NCBI GenBank assembly: GCA_035443885.1
Contig: DAOMNO010000016.1
Location: 1-64,000 of the forward strand
Reading direction: 5' to 3'
DNA length: 64,000 nucleotides
Origin: DAOMNO01 sp035443885
GTDB taxonomy: Bacteria; Planctomycetota; Phycisphaerae; Phycisphaerales; SM1A02
Both the position numbers and the translations under genes were made by a program. Every line of letters starts with the position of its first letter. Position 1 is the first letter of the stretch. The notes under the pieces are model-generated. The model did no database searches, was not told the origin of the DNA, and worked only from the letters and a program-made list of their open reading frames with translations. This document shows positions 7,727 through 16,946 of the stretch, one piece after another.

Positions 7727-9355
7727 GTGTACCAGGCGCTCCTCACCAACCGATACCTCACGACGCGCGTGATTCCACTCATTGCAGTGGCGGCAGTCGC
7801 ATTGTGTGTCGCACTGGTCATCATTGTCGTTTCGGTGATGACCGGATTTTTGAACATGGTGAAATCGTCCGGCCGGGTGCTGATGGGTGATGTCGTCATT
7901 CAGTACCCGGTGCAGGGGATTCCTCATTTTGAGCTGGTGATTGAGGAACTGGAGCGACTGCCGGAGGTGGCTGCTGCAACACCCGTCGTGGATAGCTGGG
8001 GCCTGCTGAAGATGCCGTACCCCGAGGGGCCGAACAAAGACACGCGCTACGTGCAGATATGGGGGATTGAGCCGGAGAGCTTTGCACGCGTAACGGGATA
8101 TGCAGACACCCTCTATTGGCGTCCGCTCAAGGAGAATCAGCGAGCTTCTGAACACGATCTGCGCCGGCTGATGACCGATCAGCTTGTGGAAGACGCGATG
8201 TCGCTGCGCGACCACCGCACCGGCCGGCCTGCGATCGTGATGGGAATGCACGTTTCCGAGGGCAATCAGCGTCAGCGCGACGGCAGCTACCACCCGCTCG
8301 GTGACGGCTATTGGTGGATGCCTCAGTACGAAGTAACACTCACCACGCTGCCGGTCGATACCGGCGGCGATCTCGGCTTACAGCCGGAAAGTTTCATCTT
8401 CCCGATCGTCAATGAGTTCGTCTCAGGTGTGTTCGTCATCGACAACACTCGTGTGATGATCCCATTCAACGTTGCGCAGCGGATGTTCCACCTCGATGAA
8501 GCGGAGCGAGTGGACGAGCAACTCAACCCCGTCGGCGTGTTTCCCGGCCGCGCAACGATCATTCTGGTGCGTGCAGCCGACGGCGTAACCCCCGACCGCC
8601 TTCGCGACATGGTGGCGACTGCGTACAACGATCTTGTCGTGCGCTCGCGCAGCGGTGATCCTGCATTCCATGTGCCGCTTCAGCGAGAAGGTTTCGGCCT
8701 GTCGATCCGCACATGGGAACAGCAGCAGGCACAGTTCATCGGTCCGGTTGAAAAAGAACGCGAGTTGATGCGTGTGCTGTTTTCGATCATTTACCTTGTG
8801 TGTGCCGGGCTTGTGCTCACCATCTTCTGGGCCATCGTCCATGAAAAGACACGCGACATCGGCATCCTGCGCTCCGTCGGCGCATCACGCTTCGGCATCG
8901 CAGCCATCTTCCTGCGATATGGTGCGGTGATCGGCGCGATCGGTGCGGTCTTCGGCCTCGGACTCGCGTGGCTTGTCGTGAACAACATCAACGCGATCCA
9001 CGACGCAGTAGGTGAAGACGCGCCGCGATGGACATGGATTGCTGCGTTCATTCTGGCAGGCGGGGCACTGATGATGGCCGTCTTTGAGATGATGCGCGAC
9101 CGCATGTTGAGGCTCGTGCTGTGGGCACTGGGAACAATCGTGCTTGCCCTGCTGGGCATCGGACTGTACTTCCACCGAGGCACATTGCTCTGGGACCCGA
9201 GTGTGTATTACTTCAGCAAGATTCCGAACGTCATCGACTTCAACACCGCCATCACCACCATGATCGGCGCAGTCATCTTCAGCGTGATCGGGGCGTTCGT
9301 CCCTGCAGCGAAGGCGGCTGACACCGACCCCGTCAACGCACTGCGTTACGAATAG
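7727..9355 (+). CDS. LolC/LolE-type ABC transporter permease
   Basis: The protein has 542 residues, longer than the usual 400. It has one membrane segment near residues 17-40, a large periplasmic domain of roughly 300 residues, and several C-terminal membrane segments with the FtsX-family stretch HEKTRDIGILRSVGASRFGI. The extra length lies in the periplasmic part and the last membrane region. The start is GTG at 7727, giving MYQALLTNRYLTTRVIPL, the normal beginning for such proteins. A LolD-type ATPase follows 27 bases later. The family releases lipoproteins from the inner membrane or exports other hydrophobic or peptide substrates; which one applies here is not settled by sequence. Confidence 0.88.
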   Translation: MYQALLTNRYLTTRVIPLIAVAAVALCVALVIIVVSVMTGFLNMVKSSGRVLMGDVVIQYPVQGIPHFELVIEELERLPEVAAATPVVDSWGLLKMPYPEGPNKDTRYVQIWGIEPESFARVTGYADTLYWRPLKENQRASEHDLRRLMTDQLVEDAMSLRDHRTGRPAIVMGMHVSEGNQRQRDGSYHPLGDGYWWMPQYEVTLTTLPVDTGGDLGLQPESFIFPIVNEFVSGVFVIDNTRVMIPFNVAQRMFHLDEAERVDEQLNPVGVFPGRATIILVRAADGVTPDRLRDMVATAYNDLVVRSRSGDPAFHVPLQREGFGLSIRTWEQQQAQFIGPVEKERELMRVLFSIIYLVCAGLVLTIFWAIVHEKTRDIGILRSVGASRFGIAAIFLRYGAVIGAIGAVFGLGLAWLVVNNINAIHDAVGEDAPRWTWIAAFILAGGALMMAVFEMMRDRMLRLVLWALGTIVLALLGIGLYFHRGTLLWDPSVYYFSKIPNVIDFNTAITTMIGAVIFSVIGAFVPAAKAADTDPVNALRYE

Positions 9356-9382
9356 AAAGCGATTCACTGCGTTATTCCACTC

Positions 9383-10102
<720 letters not shown>

Positions 10103-10111
10103 TTGATCGAA

Positions 10112-11431
10112 TCAATCGTTGACGCGCCAATACTGAAGCGCAATCTCCGCCAAGTCCTTGCGGGTCGTGCCGTAGCGAGTTTCCAACGCTTCGCTCCATG
10201 CCGTACCGCCTTTCGCTGCACGCACCCATGCGCGGAAATGATCCGGCCTTGCGCGGAGCATCATTTCGGTAACCAATGCGCCCGTCAGCCGCACTGCATC
10301 CGCTTTGGCGTACCAGTTATCATCGGTGTATTGAGTTGCGAAGAGCGGCATGAGGTCCGCCGTGTTGCGAATCATCGACTGCGCCTCGCGGCGGCGTTCG
10401 CGAACAATGTGCGAATCACCGATTGCAACTGCTGTAACCCGCTCAGCAACGCCTTCGTTGGCCCACGGCGGCAATCGCATGGGCGAGATGTGCCGGTGCA
10501 ACATGCCGAGCGAAGCTTGCTGCGCAAGATGCCACTCAAGCTCTTCTGTTTCTCCTTCGGCGTGCATGAGCAAAAAAGCTTTCGGCCCGATTGGGTGCAG
10601 CAGCCCGATCGGCTCAGGCGGGGCAGCAAACCCGAATGACGCCAGGCTGATGCGTCGATACCGCGCCGCATCCTTCACGATGAGTACCGCAGCCTTGCCC
10701 CAGAACAACCTTGTCTCTGCGGGAAGGCCAAGCACTTCAAGCATGATGGCGTGTGTGCGATCGAGCAGCAGCGCAAGCCTCACGATATTGGCCCGATCAA
10801 GATCGGATGCGATGAGAAAGTGTCGTGTTTCGATGATGCCGAGCGCGAGGTCCGCTTGTTCGATGAGCGTTTGCAGGTCGGCTTTCATCGTGAGCGTCGC
10901 GGTGTGCTGCTCTGCGTCGGTGAGTTCCGGCCAAGGCGAAGCCTGCCATCCCCCTTCTGGGCCGGCTTCGGGCGATTGCGTATTCGGGCTGTCTTGTTTC
11001 TTTTGCTGCTCAGTTGTCTGACGAGCCTTGGCGATTTCAGCCGCTTCATCACGAATGGCCTGAATCGCCTGTTCTGCGGCGGGGTTCAGCCGCTTCGCTC
11101 GGGCAAGAGCCTGATCCGCGTAGCGTTGAGCACCCGGCTGGGCATGCGACATCAACAAAAGTGTCCGGCCGAGGCGAAGCCAATGCGCCGGATTGGTGTC
11201 TTCCATAAGGCGGCGATACAGCCGCCACACATCGCGATGATCCAATGTGTCCCATGGTCGTTTGCCGAAGGAGCCGTCAATGCCTTCTTCATCCCAAGAA
11301 GTGAGCACTCCGCTGATTCTCAGACCATCCGCGGTGAGAAAACGGACCTCGATGGGCGGCTGGGGCGCGTGTACTGCGCCTGCTGTCATCAGAACCGCGA
11401 ACGCCAAAATGGCATGGAGAACGTGCTGCAT
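10112..11431 (-). CDS. Secreted protein with degenerate peptidase-MA-like domain
   Basis: From ATG at 11431 the protein has 439 residues and a signal peptide (MQHVLHAILAFAVLMTAGAVHA). The middle has an alanine-rich stretch that resembles a TPR-like helix pair. The C-terminal half (about 215-430) resembles the gluzincin-like peptidase MA domain: LPPWANEGVAERVTA matches the conserved P-x-W-x-x-E-G strand. The usual HExxH helix is replaced by EWHLAQQASLGML, so the zinc site is probably broken. It is thus likely a non-catalytic periplasmic protein. A longer in-frame start at 11593 exists but has no signal peptide at its end. It diverges from clpC. Confidence 0.7.
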   Translation of the reverse strand: MQHVLHAILAFAVLMTAGAVHAPQPPIEVRFLTADGLRISGVLTSWDEEGIDGSFGKRPWDTLDHRDVWRLYRRLMEDTNPAHWLRLGRTLLLMSHAQPGAQRYADQALARAKRLNPAAEQAIQAIRDEAAEIAKARQTTEQQKKQDSPNTQSPEAGPEGGWQASPWPELTDAEQHTATLTMKADLQTLIEQADLALGIIETRHFLIASDLDRANIVRLALLLDRTHAIMLEVLGLPAETRLFWGKAAVLIVKDAARYRRISLASFGFAAPPEPIGLLHPIGPKAFLLMHAEGETEELEWHLAQQASLGMLHRHISPMRLPPWANEGVAERVTAVAIGDSHIVRERRREAQSMIRNTADLMPLFATQYTDDNWYAKADAVRLTGALVTEMMLRARPDHFRAWVRAAKGGTAWSEALETRYGTTRKDLAEIALQYWRVND

Positions 11432-11631
11432 GATCGAATCGGCGGCGAAAAGGATACGCCTCAGGCATGATTTTATCATTCGCCCGCGTCCCATCGCCGA
11501 ATAATGGAACGGAGCTTGCGTCGATTCCCGGCAGTCGGCGACGGCCCGATAGAAGATGGGTTTGATCGCTCCTAGAGTTGGTTCCCTCTGCAACAGACTT
11601 GCCGGCCCCTGCCGGAGTCAGGAGAGATACG

Positions 11632-14220
11632 ATGTTTGAACGACTCACAGACCGCGCACGCAAAGTGATGGCTCTCGCCAATCAAGAGGCCCAGCGGTTC
11701 AACCATGAGTACATCGGGACCGAGCACATTCTGCTCGGCCTCGTCAAAGAAGGCTCCGGCGTCGGCGCCAATGTTCTGAAGAACCTCGATATTGACCTGC
11801 GCAAGGTTCGCCTTGAGGTTGAGAAACTCGTCAAGAGCGGACCCGACATGGTGACGATGGGCAAGCTGCCTCAGACGCCCCGCGCCAAGAAAGTCATCGA
11901 GTACGCCATCGAAGAAGCCCGCAGCCTGAACCACAACTACGTCGGCACGGAGCATTTGCTGCTCGGCCTGTTGCGCGAGCATGACGGCGTGGCGGCTCAG
12001 GTGCTGCTGAACCTCGGCCTCAAGCTCGAAGAAGTGCGAGAGGAAGTCCTCAACCTTCTTGGCGCAGGCGTTGAATCGGAAGAAGGCGCTGAACCCGCGG
12101 AGCCTGCCGCCAGCGGCGAGCCTGGCGGGGCCACCGCTCGCAAGGGTAAGAGCCGCACCCCCGCGCTGGACAGCTTCGGTCGCGATCTGACGGAACTCGC
12201 CCGCAACGGCGAGCTTGATCCGGTTATCGGCCGCGCTAATGAGATCGAACGCCTCATTCAGGTGCTCTGCCGCCGCACGAAGAACAACCCTGTGCTGCTA
12301 GGCGAAGCGGGCGTCGGCAAGACCGCGATCGTCGAAGGCCTCGCTCAGAAGATTGTCAATCGCGAAGTGCCCGATCTGCTTCAGGATCGGCGTCTCGTCG
12401 TGCTCGACCTCGCCATGATGGTCGCTGGCACGAAGTACCGCGGCCAGTTCGAAGAGCGCATCAAAGCCGTGATGAACGAAGTTCGTCGCGCCAAGAACGT
12501 CATGCTCTTCATCGACGAACTGCACACACTGGTCGGCGCAGGCGGTGCGGAAGGTGCGATTGATGCTTCCAACGTGCTCAAGCCCGCTCTTTCGCGAGGC
12601 GAAATTCAGTGCATCGGCGCGACCACATTCGATGAATATCGCAAGTACATTGAGAAGGATTCCGCGCTGGAGCGCCGCTTCCAGTCGATTCCGGTGGAGC
12701 CGCCCAACGCGGAGCAGACGTTCGAGATTCTCAAGGGTCTCTCCGAGCGGTACGCGCAGCATCACCGTGTGAAGATCACGACCGAAGCGCTTCGCGCTGC
12801 GGTGGAACTTTCCGGCCGGTACATTCCGGGCCGCGTGCAGCCGGACAAGTCCATCGACGTGATCGACGAAGCCGGCGCGCGTGTGCGTTTGAAAAGCATG
12901 ACGAAGCCGCCTGATCTGGCGGATATCGAAGAGCAGATTGAACTGCTTTCCATCCAGAAGGATGAAGCGGTCAAGAATGCCGACTACGAAGCCGCAGCCG
13001 AGCTGCGCGACAAGGCTGAGAAGCTGCGCGCGGAGAAGGACAAACTACAGGCCCAGTGGCGCGAGCGAATGAACGAAATCGACGGCGTCGTCGATGAGGA
13101 TGTGATTGCCGAAGTCGTCTCGAAGATGACTGGCGTGCCGCTCACCCGCCTTGAGAAGGAAGAGTCGGAACGGCTTCTCCAGCTCGAAGCCGAGCTTCAC
13201 AAGTCCGTCGTCAGCCAGGACGAAGCGGTCAAGAGCGTCGCTCGTGCGATTCGTAAGGCCCGCTCCGGCCTGAAGGATCCGGGGCGTCCGATGGGTTCGT
13301 TCATCTTCATCGGTCCGTCCGGCGTCGGCAAAACCCTGCTGGCGAAGGCGCTCGCCGAGTTCATGTTCGGCGACCCTGACGCGCTGATCTATCTCGACAT
13401 GTCTGAGTACATGGAGAAGCACAACGTCAGCCGCCTGATCGGCGCACCTCCCGGCTATGTCGGCTATGAAGAAGGCGGTCAGCTTACAGAGCGCATTCGT
13501 CGCCGTCCCTACTCCGTCGTGCTGCTCGACGAAGTCGAGAAAGCGCATCCGGACGTCTTCAACATGCTCCTGCAGATCATGGAAGAAGGCCGCCTGACGG
13601 ACTCGTTCGGTCGCCACGTCGATTTCAAGAACGTCATTCTCATCATGACGAGCAACATCGGTGCGGACCTCATCAAGGGCGGCCAGACGTTCGGCTTTGG
13701 CAAGCGAACTGAAGTGCAGGACTATGAGAAGATGAAGAAGGCTCTCATGTCCGAATCCGAGAAGTTCTTCCGTCCGGAATTCATCAACCGTCTCGACGAC
13801 ATCATCGTCTTCCGCCCGCTGGTGAAGGACGATCTGTATCAGATCATTGAGATCGAACTGGGCAAGGTTCGCAAGCGGCTCCAAGCCAAGGGCATGCAGC
13901 TTGAACTCGACCGCCTCGCCAAGGACTTCCTGATCGACAAGGGCTTCAACCCGGATTTCGGCGCGAGGCCCCTGCGAAGGGCGATCTCGACCTACATCGA
14001 AGACCCGCTTGCCGAAGCCCTGCTCTCAGGTGATTTCAAGAGCGGTCATCGCATTGAAGTTACTCGCAAGGAAGACGCGGATCACCTCTACTTCCAAGCC
14101 AAGCAGCTCCCGAAGGATGAGGGCGGTAATGGCGGCGGCGGTGATGGCGGTGATGACGATGGCGACAAATCTCCTTCCAAATCACCCAAGGCAGGCAAAC
14201 AGCCCGCAAAGGCGACGTGA
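11632..14220 (+). CDS. clpC: ATP-dependent Clp protease ATPase subunit ClpC
   Basis: The protein has 862 residues. ClpC unfolds substrates and feeds them to ClpP. Two Clp_N repeats occupy residues 1-150, starting MFERLTDRARKVM. The first AAA+ module has Walker A GEAGVGKT (224-231) and DELHTLVGAG; a UVR-type coiled segment with DYEAAAELRDKAEKLR lies near 455; the second module has GPSGVGKT (561-568), LLDEVEKAHPDVFNMLLQ and a sensor NFGARPLR-like segment. The tail is rich in Gly, Asp and Lys and looks disordered. The ATG has AGGAG upstream; an upstream in-frame ATG at 11578 is unlikely. No CIRCE or CtsR box was seen in the 200-base divergent region. Confidence 0.97.
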   Translation: MFERLTDRARKVMALANQEAQRFNHEYIGTEHILLGLVKEGSGVGANVLKNLDIDLRKVRLEVEKLVKSGPDMVTMGKLPQTPRAKKVIEYAIEEARSLNHNYVGTEHLLLGLLREHDGVAAQVLLNLGLKLEEVREEVLNLLGAGVESEEGAEPAEPAASGEPGGATARKGKSRTPALDSFGRDLTELARNGELDPVIGRANEIERLIQVLCRRTKNNPVLLGEAGVGKTAIVEGLAQKIVNREVPDLLQDRRLVVLDLAMMVAGTKYRGQFEERIKAVMNEVRRAKNVMLFIDELHTLVGAGGAEGAIDASNVLKPALSRGEIQCIGATTFDEYRKYIEKDSALERRFQSIPVEPPNAEQTFEILKGLSERYAQHHRVKITTEALRAAVELSGRYIPGRVQPDKSIDVIDEAGARVRLKSMTKPPDLADIEEQIELLSIQKDEAVKNADYEAAAELRDKAEKLRAEKDKLQAQWRERMNEIDGVVDEDVIAEVVSKMTGVPLTRLEKEESERLLQLEAELHKSVVSQDEAVKSVARAIRKARSGLKDPGRPMGSFIFIGPSGVGKTLLAKALAEFMFGDPDALIYLDMSEYMEKHNVSRLIGAPPGYVGYEEGGQLTERIRRRPYSVVLLDEVEKAHPDVFNMLLQIMEEGRLTDSFGRHVDFKNVILIMTSNIGADLIKGGQTFGFGKRTEVQDYEKMKKALMSESEKFFRPEFINRLDDIIVFRPLVKDDLYQIIEIELGKVRKRLQAKGMQLELDRLAKDFLIDKGFNPDFGARPLRRAISTYIEDPLAEALLSGDFKSGHRIEVTRKEDADHLYFQAKQLPKDEGGNGGGGDGGDDDGDKSPSKSPKAGKQPAKAT

Positions 14221-14252
14221 TATCGTCCTCAACTCATGAACACACAACGCAC

Positions 14253-14280
14253 ACGGCGAGGAAACATCCTCGCCGTTTTT
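14253..14280 (+). terminator. Rho-independent terminator of clpC
   Basis: ACGGCGAGGA (14253-14262) pairs with TCCTCGCCGT (14267-14276) around AACA, and the T run TTTTTCTTT follows. It lies 33 bases after the clpC stop and separates it from the convergent methyltransferase gene. Confidence 0.9.
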
Positions 14281-14299
14281 CTTTGCGCCATTCGGTCGC

Positions 14300-14995
14300 T
14301 TATCGCTGGAGCTCGACGACTAAACTGCCTGCCGGCTCATTGCCCAGCGTGATGGAGCCATATGACTTAGGCGTTACGCCATGCTTCGCCGAGTAGTTGG
14401 TAACCCGCGTGAAGCCCGCCTGCATGGCGAAATCTTGCATCACGGCCCAGGAATAGCCGAACTTGTGCTGGCCATCGCAGAACAGGTAGTTGATCGCCTG
14501 AGCTAGGGGGTCTTCAAACGGACGAGGAAATGGCATGGTCGCTTCACCCCGCGTAATGGCCAGCGCGTGTTCCATGCAAGGCACAGCGAAGCGTGCAACG
14601 CCATCATCAGACAGGATGCGATACACCTCGCGCAGCAGCGCGAGTGCCTGCTCAGGAAATACATGCTCGATCATGTGCGAGCAATAGACCAGCGAAACAC
14701 TGCGATTCGGAAACGGCAGTGGATTGCGCAAATCCAGCCAGAGGTCTTTTTTGCGGCGGAGATTGCCATCAATGTTGATCATCCCGTCCAGGTAATGCGG
14801 CCCGCACCCCAGATGGACACACAGGCTCCCCGGCGCGCTGTTGCGATACCGGAATCGCGCCAGCAACGTATTCGGAAGCGTCGCAAAGCGTGCTGCTGCA
14901 AAGTAGATGTCTTTCAGTGACTGGCGAATCATGTGGGGAAACCAAGCTGGGCGGAGTATAGCCTGAACCATCGCTACGGATGGTTTGACTTCCAT
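14300..14995 (-). CDS. SAM-dependent methyltransferase, class I
   Basis: The protein has up to 231 residues. Motif I is VHLGCGPHYLDGMINID and the following LWLDLRNPLPFPNRSVSLVY carries the acidic residue and post-II strand of a class I (methyltransferase type 11) fold. HMIEHVFPEQALALLREVYRIL is the usual helix after the catalytic loop. Such SAM-binding proteins next to glycosyltransferases often act on lipids or cell-wall sugars; here a GT87-type protein diverges from it. The substrate is unknown. The true start could also be M9 or M22. Confidence 0.82.
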   Translation of the reverse strand: MEVKPSVAMVQAILRPAWFPHMIRQSLKDIYFAAARFATLPNTLLARFRYRNSAPGSLCVHLGCGPHYLDGMINIDGNLRRKKDLWLDLRNPLPFPNRSVSLVYCSHMIEHVFPEQALALLREVYRILSDDGVARFAVPCMEHALAITRGEATMPFPRPFEDPLAQAINYLFCDGQHKFGYSWAVMQDFAMQAGFTRVTNYSAKHGVTPKSYGSITLGNEPAGSLVVELQR

Positions 14996-15034
14996 CGGCG
15001 CGCAGACCGATAGAGACTTAGCACTTCAGCCGCC

Positions 15035-16378
15035 ATGCCTACGAATAACGCACAACTTCCCAGCCAGCGCGGAGCATGGATGCGGCTCGCACTGGTCGCA
15101 CTGGTCGCCTTCAGCGCGGGGGTGTTCTTTGTACGAGGTCCGCTGCACGGCATACAACACGCGGCAGACTACATGCTGATCTACTCTCCCGCTCGCGCGT
15201 GGATCACCGGCGCCAACCCATATGACATTCAACAGGTCGATCAGGCATGGATTGATGCTGGCGGTTTATACGAGCAGCGTCCTTCGGTTCGCGTTACAGC
15301 CGGACTGCTCTATCCGCCTTCAACGCCTGCGGCTCTCGCTCCATTCGCCGTGTTTCCGTGGCCGCTTGCTCGCACCGTCTGGGCGATTGCCAACACACTC
15401 TTTGTCGTTCTCGCTATCTGGGGCATAGCGCGACTAGCGGGCTTCGGCTTGCACCAACGCCGAATGTGGCTTTTCGTCTCGGCGGCTCTGCTCTTTACCC
15501 CGGTCCATACAGCAATTCGGCATGGTCAAACGCCTTTGTACGTCCTCGCTCCGCTTGCGCTGGCAGCAGTTCTGCTGTGTCCGTTGGCGAGGGGCACATT
15601 GCTCGCGCTGGCCACACTCATCAAACCACATCTGGGCCTGCCATTCCTTGCCTATGCCTTTGTCAATCGAGAGTGGCGTTCGCTCATGACCGCTGCCATC
15701 GCGTGCGCGGTCATCACGGTCATCGCGATTGTCCCGATGACCATGCGTGATGTGCCTTGGCTTGAAAGCTGGATACACAATCTTGAAGCGTTTTCTTCTG
15801 CGGGCGAAGGCGACCCGACTCGCGCCAATCCCATCCGCCATCAGCTCGTCAATCTTCACTACCCGTTGCACACGTTCATTGACAATCGAACGCTCGTGCA
15901 GGGAATCGTTCTGGGGGCGCTCGGCATGATCGCAGCGGCATTCTTCTTCTGGCCGTCACTTCGACGCCCGCCTGTTTTGCTTTCACTCAGCATGATTTCA
16001 GTGCTGTCTTTGATGGTGGCATATCACCGCTTTTATGATGCCGTCTTCCTGATTTTCCCCATCGCGTGGGCCATCTCGCGCCTTGCAGCGAACCCTCGTC
16101 ATCGGGTTGCCTGGTACGTTTCGGCGCTCACAATCCCATATTTTCTGAACATCGCGACCATGCTGTTCGTTGCAGAACAGAACCAATGGCTGCCCAATAC
16201 ACTCACAGATTCATGGGTGTGGGAGATGCTCATCATGCCCGTTCAGGCGTGGGCGTTGCTCGGCATGGCATGTTGCCTGCTGGCCGCCAGGTTTTCACCT
16301 GACATCGAAGTTGACTCGCTCAATAGATGTTCAGCAGCTTCAAACCGATGCCGTCCACCACAACCCGCACACGAGTGA
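15035..16378 (+). CDS. Polytopic glycosyltransferase, GT87/DUF2029-like
   Basis: The protein has 447 residues with about ten membrane segments. An early periplasmic loop holds DYMLIYSPARAWITGANPYD and LYPPSTPAALAPFAVF, the arrangement typical of DUF2029 (GT87) enzymes that use polyprenyl-phosphate sugars such as polyprenylphosphomannose. Later helices include VLAPLALAAVLLCPLARG and LIKPHLGLPFLAYAF. The acceptor is unknown. The last 20 codons overlap the 3' end of the convergent lipoprotein gene by 59 bases, so the C-terminal tail sequence is constrained by both genes. Confidence 0.8.
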   Translation: MPTNNAQLPSQRGAWMRLALVALVAFSAGVFFVRGPLHGIQHAADYMLIYSPARAWITGANPYDIQQVDQAWIDAGGLYEQRPSVRVTAGLLYPPSTPAALAPFAVFPWPLARTVWAIANTLFVVLAIWGIARLAGFGLHQRRMWLFVSAALLFTPVHTAIRHGQTPLYVLAPLALAAVLLCPLARGTLLALATLIKPHLGLPFLAYAFVNREWRSLMTAAIACAVITVIAIVPMTMRDVPWLESWIHNLEAFSSAGEGDPTRANPIRHQLVNLHYPLHTFIDNRTLVQGIVLGALGMIAAAFFFWPSLRRPPVLLSLSMISVLSLMVAYHRFYDAVFLIFPIAWAISRLAANPRHRVAWYVSALTIPYFLNIATMLFVAEQNQWLPNTLTDSWVWEMLIMPVQAWALLGMACCLLAARFSPDIEVDSLNRCSAASNRCRPPQPAHE

Positions 16379-16946
16379 AGCGGTAGCTCTGCCCGATGTG
16401 AGGCCTGAGTCGAACTTCCATGATCTCCGGCGTAATGCGGTCCAACATCGCTTCAAACCGTGGCAGGCCAAGCTGCATGCGGTGAACTGTTCGCATCATC
16501 TCGTTACGGTGCAGCTCGAAGTAATCGATGAAATCTTCAATGTCCTTGCCGGATGCTTCCCACGCATCCCGTGTATGGTGTGAGATCAGCTCGTTGTAGA
16601 TGAGTTCGTATTCTTCATTCGCAAGGCACGCCATGAGATTCGCCAGCACATGTTCGGGAATCATCGCCCGCAGAATGATCGTGCCGTCGTCACGCTCTTC
16701 TCGAACCTGATACTCCTTACGCGGCCCTTGTCTCGCATGGCGTGATGCTCTTCTGGCGCGGTCTGCAGCAAGGCCTTCCTCGCGCGAGAGATAGACGATC
16801 TTCGTGCCGTCTTCCAGTGTAATCTCATCACTCAGTTCACTAACCGCAGCCTGATGGTAGTAGTCCGGCCGAGTGTGGTACTCAACGCGATATGTTTCGC
16901 AACCGAGAGCCGTTGCAATCATGATGACCGCAACAATGGCTCTCAT
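16320..16946 (-). CDS. Lipoprotein of unknown function after nadB
   Basis: The protein has 208 residues. MRAIVAVIMIATALGC is a lipoprotein signal with a plausible lipobox (TALGC). The mature part is charged and mostly helical, with DDGTIILRAMIPEHVLANLMACL and DFIDYFELHRNEMMRTVHRMQ; the C terminus is beta-rich (YRFTRVRVVVDGIGLKLLNIY). No known domain is recognised. Its ATG overlaps the nadB stop (ATGA), so it is likely translated with nadB although no functional link is obvious. Confidence 0.75.
   Translation of the reverse strand: MRAIVAVIMIATALGCETYRVEYHTRPDYYHQAAVSELSDEITLEDGTKIVYLSREEGLAADRARRASRHARQGPRKEYQVREERDDGTIILRAMIPEHVLANLMACLANEEYELIYNELISHHTRDAWEASGKDIEDFIDYFELHRNEMMRTVHRMQLGLPRFEAMLDRITPEIMEVRLRPHIGQSYRFTRVRVVVDGIGLKLLNIY

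Noticed and set aside
11432..11631. CIRCE or CtsR operator upstream of clpC
   Set aside because: No matching inverted or direct repeat is present in the 200 bases.
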